A stretch of 15,386 nt of DNA from NCBI GenBank assembly GCA_910586455.1, contig CAJUHX010000047.1:1-15386 (forward strand), written 5' to 3'. The stretch's first letter is position 1, and every line of letters begins with the position of its first letter. The translations under genes were made by a program, and so were the position numbers. The notes beneath the pieces were generated by a model that saw only the letters and a list, made by a program, of their open reading frames with translations, was not told the DNA's origin and searched no databases. The stretch is from an uncultured Muribaculaceae bacterium. GTDB lineage: Bacteria; Bacteroidota; Bacteroidia; Bacteroidales; Muribaculaceae. Shown one piece after another: positions 12,722 through 15,386 of this stretch.

Positions 12722-15386
12722 TCAGTAGGTAATGTTAATGCCGAAGATGAATGTTCGTGACTGCGGATAGTTGCCATAGTCGACACCGCCCGATACTTCG
12801 GGGTCGAAACCGGTGTATTTGGTTACGGTGAAAAGGTTGCCGCCCTGAAGATACAGTCGGCAGTTCTGGAAGCCGGCCTTGCCTATGAGATTGCGAGGGA
12901 GCGAATAGCCCAGCTGCAGATTCTTGAGGCGGAAATACGAGCCGGACTCAAGGAAGCGGTCGCTGGTGTAGTAGTTTACCGAGTTGACTGCGTTCGGAAG
13001 CGATCCGTCGGGGTTGTCTGCGGTCCATACGTCGGCCATCACCGGCGAAAGCACCGAGCTGCTTCCGTTGCTTTCAAGCTGCATGCGCTTCTGGTTGTAT
13101 ATTTTGTTTCCGCCTACGCCCTGAAAAAAGAGTTGGAGATCAAAGCCTTTCCAGTATGCGGCCAGGTTTATGCCGTAGTTGAGCCAAGGTATCGAGTTGC
13201 CCAGGTCGACGCGGTCGTTGGAGTCGATTATGCCGTCGTTGTTGATGTCGGCATAGCGGGCGTCGCCTGCATGGAAGGGGGTGTTGGCCGCATTGTAGCC
13301 GCTAAGGTGTTCGAGAACTTCTTCGTCGCTGCGGTATACGCCTTCGTAGCGGTATCCCCAGAAGTAGTTGAGCGAGTGTCCTTCGTCTACCACCTGCACG
13401 CCATCGTAGTTGCTGCGTATTACCGATCCGCCGTTAAGGTGAGTCAGCTTATTGTCGATGAACGACACGTTGCCTCCAATGCTGTAGTGGAAGTCGCGTC
13501 CGATGCTGTTGTCGTAGTTCAGGCTTATTTCTATACCTTTGTTGCGTACTTCGCCCACGTTTGCCATGGCTGAATAGCGGTTGCCCACGTGAGCGGGGGC
13601 GTTGACGCTCATAAGCATGTCCTGAGTGTCGCGGATAAACGCGTCGAGTGAGCCGTTCAGACGGTTGTTGAAGAAGCCGAAATCGACACCTGCACTCCAC
13701 TGGGCGGTGTTTTCCCAGTGTCCGCCATTGTTTATCCAAGTTAATACGGTGGCGCCGCTGGCGAGTTGCTGGTCGGCTCCGAACACGTAGTCGACAAATG
13801 TCGGACCGGTGTTGAACATGGTGAGCAGGAATGCGTTGTTGTTGATGTTGTCGTTGCCGACCTTACCCCAGCCTAAGCGCAGCTTGAGGTTGGAGAGCCA
13901 TGTTACATCGCGCAGAAATGCCTCCTGGTTCATGCGCCACGCCAGTGCGAACGACGGGAAGTAACCCCAGGCTTTTTCGGGGAACTTGCTCGAGCCGTCG
14001 GCACGGAAGTTGACGGTTGCCAGATAACGGTCGTTGAAGCTGTAGTGTACACGACCGAGCCACGAGAAGCGGCGGCTGCGGCCTACCGAGTCGCTCGGGC
14101 GCGAGAAGTTGTCGGTAACCTGCGAGAGATACCAGTTGCGTTCCACCGGATTCAGAATCGACGAGCCGCTGGCGCCAATGCCGTAGTATGAGTATTCCTC
14201 AACGGTCTGGCCGGCCATTATCGAGAAGTCATGCTTGCCTATTTTGCGGGCGTAAGTGAGAATATTGTCGACCTGGTAGTTGTAGGTGCGGTTTATGTCG
14301 GAAGCCAGGAAGTTTTCTTCGCGTTTGTCGTATGCCGATACCTCATAGGCGTCAGCGAAGCTTTTGTTAAGGCCTACTCGATAGTCGAAGCTGTATGTAC
14401 TTCTGAATGTGAGGTATGGCAGAGGGGTGATTTCGGCGAATACATTGCCTACCCAGCGCTCGGTGCGGTTGTGTGGATGGTTGTATTCAAGCATGCTGAA
14501 CGGGTTGGTCACATTGGTGAAGTTCGAGCCGGCCGAAATTCCGCCGCTGAGGTCTTTACCGTTGCGGTTGACGCTTCCGGCGGGATAGTGTGTCGGATCC
14601 CAGGGAGCCATGGCGAATGCTGCCGAAAGCATGTTCGACATCGGACTCGATGTGTTGTCGCCGCTTTCGTATGCGTTTTTCGCCACTCCGGCCATAAACG
14701 ATATGTTCTCGCCTATCTTGAGCCAGTCGGTGGCCTTGTAGCTGGTGTTGAGTCGTGCGGTGAAGCGGCTGTAGTCCGAACCTATGAGGGTACCTTCCTG
14801 TTTGAACCAGCTTCCGCTCATCGAGTAAGTGAATTTGTCGCTGCCACCGTCAACCGACATGTGGTAGTTCTGAATCCATGCGTCGCGGAATACTTCGTCC
14901 TGCCAGTCGGTATCCTGCGATGCGTAGTCGAAACCGTCAGGATTGGTGTCAGGGTCGTATATAGTAGGATAGTAAGGCGACGATGCAAGTCCCTTGAAAG
15001 TGCGGAGCCATTTGTTGAATCCGTTTTCGGCATAATATTTCTTCGATGTCTTGTTGCCGTTTATGTTTATGTATGTTTCGGCGAAGTCACGGGCATTCAT
15101 CACATCGAGTTTTCTCCATCGCTGCTGAACGCCGGCATAAGCATCGAAGCTAATGCGGGCCCGCTGGCCGGTCTGGCCTGCACGGGTGGTGACTATGATT
15201 ACGCCATTGGCACCACGGCTGCCGTAGATGGCTGTGGCTGACGCATCTTTCAATATCTCGGTGTTTTCGATATCGTTCGGCGACAGGAAGCTTATATCAT
15301 CGGTAATGATGCCGTCGACCACATAGATGGGAGCCGACGATGTAACGTTGCCTACACCGCGAATGCGAACTTCGGCTGCAGCACCC
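12722..15386 (-). CDS. susC: SusC/RagA-family TonB-dependent outer-membrane transporter, N-terminus outside the window
   Basis: The reading frame is open to the window edge. It gives 887 residues plus a partial codon, against roughly 1,000-1,100 for the family, so the signal peptide, CarboxypepD-like domain and first part of the plug are missing. The visible start reads AEVRIRGVGNVTSSAPIYVV, the SusC plug signature, continuing VDGIITDDISFLSPNDIENTEILKDA, IYGSRGANGVIIVTT. A GTG at 15322-15320 lies inside this conserved YVVDG motif and is not the start. The remainder is a long beta-barrel of alternating strands with conserved segments such as RADGSSKFP and LRLGWGKVGN, and DARYADINNDGIIDSNDR (an EF-hand-like calcium-type loop usual in SusC). 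It ends FGINITY, an aromatic C-terminus suited to BAM insertion. It imports glycan oligosaccharides using TonB energy together with SusD, encoded 6 bp downstream. Confidence 0.96.
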   Translation of the reverse strand, partial: GAAAEVRIRGVGNVTSSAPIYVVDGIITDDISFLSPNDIENTEILKDASATAIYGSRGANGVIIVTTRAGQTGQRARISFDAYAGVQQRWRKLDVMNARDFAETYININGNKTSKKYYAENGFNKWLRTFKGLASSPYYPTIYDPDTNPDGFDYASQDTDWQDEVFRDAWIQNYHMSVDGGSDKFTYSMSGSWFKQEGTLIGSDYSRFTARLNTSYKATDWLKIGENISFMAGVAKNAYESGDNTSSPMSNMLSAAFAMAPWDPTHYPAGSVNRNGKDLSGGISAGSNFTNVTNPFSMLEYNHPHNRTERWVGNVFAEITPLPYLTFRSTYSFDYRVGLNKSFADAYEVSAYDKREENFLASDINRTYNYQVDNILTYARKIGKHDFSIMAGQTVEEYSYYGIGASGSSILNPVERNWYLSQVTDNFSRPSDSVGRSRRFSWLGRVHYSFNDRYLATVNFRADGSSKFPEKAWGYFPSFALAWRMNQEAFLRDVTWLSNLKLRLGWGKVGNDNINNNAFLLTMFNTGPTFVDYVFGADQQLASGATVLTWINNGGHWENTAQWSAGVDFGFFNNRLNGSLDAFIRDTQDMLMSVNAPAHVGNRYSAMANVGEVRNKGIEISLNYDNSIGRDFHYSIGGNVSFIDNKLTHLNGGSVIRSNYDGVQVVDEGHSLNYFWGYRYEGVYRSDEEVLEHLSGYNAANTPFHAGDARYADINNDGIIDSNDRVDLGNSIPWLNYGINLAAYWKGFDLQLFFQGVGGNKIYNQKRMQLESNGSSSVLSPVMADVWTADNPDGSLPNAVNSVNYYTSDRFLESGSYFRLKNLQLGYSLPRNLIGKAGFQNCRLYLQGGNLFTVTKYTGFDPEVSGGVDYGNYPQSRTFIFGINITY

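Noticed and set aside
14231..15241. Plus-strand open frame of 336 codons opposite susC
   Set aside because: It is an antisense shadow of a strongly conserved SusC barrel region.
15320..15322. GTG as the start codon of the SusC gene
   Set aside because: The frame continues upstream to the window edge with the conserved plug sequence RIRGVGNVTSSAPIYVV, so the GTG is internal.
1..15386. CRISPR array, tRNA, rRNA, transposase or phage genes
   Set aside because: No regular repeats, cloverleaf-type sequence, IS ends or recombinase motifs were seen on either strand.

Overview
The window looks like chromosomal DNA from a gut-type Bacteroidales. SusC/SusD genes, Bacteroidetes-style signal peptides (MKK plus a short hydrophobic run), A-rich leaders without Shine-Dalgarno sites, a TAnnTTTG promoter element and Por-type C-terminal tails all point there. 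The tail style and the moderately GC-rich codon use suggest Muribaculaceae or a Prevotella-like relative; that family-level placement is inference.

Layout: the left end (1-1951) is housekeeping. It holds the 5' two-thirds of a class II fructose-bisphosphate aldolase gene on the minus strand, a 133-bp divergent promoter region, and a complete ychF gene on the plus strand. A strong bidirectional hairpin terminator (1911-1951) closes ychF and also lies just past the end of the convergent operon.

The rest (1988-15386) is one minus-strand polysaccharide utilisation locus (PUL). In transcription order it encodes: a SusC-type TonB-dependent transporter (N-terminus outside the window), a SusD lipoprotein, a 322-aa jelly-roll protein in the surface-glycan-binding position, a GH16 endo-beta-1,3-glucanase (laminarinase type), a GH3 beta-glucosidase, a GH128-type endo-beta-1,3-glucanase with a CBM6-like C-terminal domain, and a 979-aa multimodular, apparently non-catalytic binding protein. 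The set fits a beta-1,3-glucan (laminarin, callose or fungal/yeast glucan) pathway. In this model GH16 and GH128 cut the polymer at or near the surface, SusC/D and the binding proteins capture and import oligosaccharides, and GH3 releases glucose in the periplasm. The regulator is not in the window and may lie beyond 15386.

The most interesting points are: (i) the 979-aa protein, with a duplicated module I do not recognise, an Fn3 domain, an Ig-like domain and a discoidin domain; (ii) Por/T9SS-type C-terminal tails on the four putative extracellular proteins but not on the periplasmic GH3, while only SusD has a lipobox; (iii) stable RNA hairpins in the two long gaps of an otherwise tight operon; and (iv) a GH16+GH128+GH3 enzyme set instead of the GH16+GH158+GH3 set known from Bacteroides uniformis. 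I see no CRISPR array, tRNA, rRNA or insertion sequence. There is no gene-free stretch over 300 bases.
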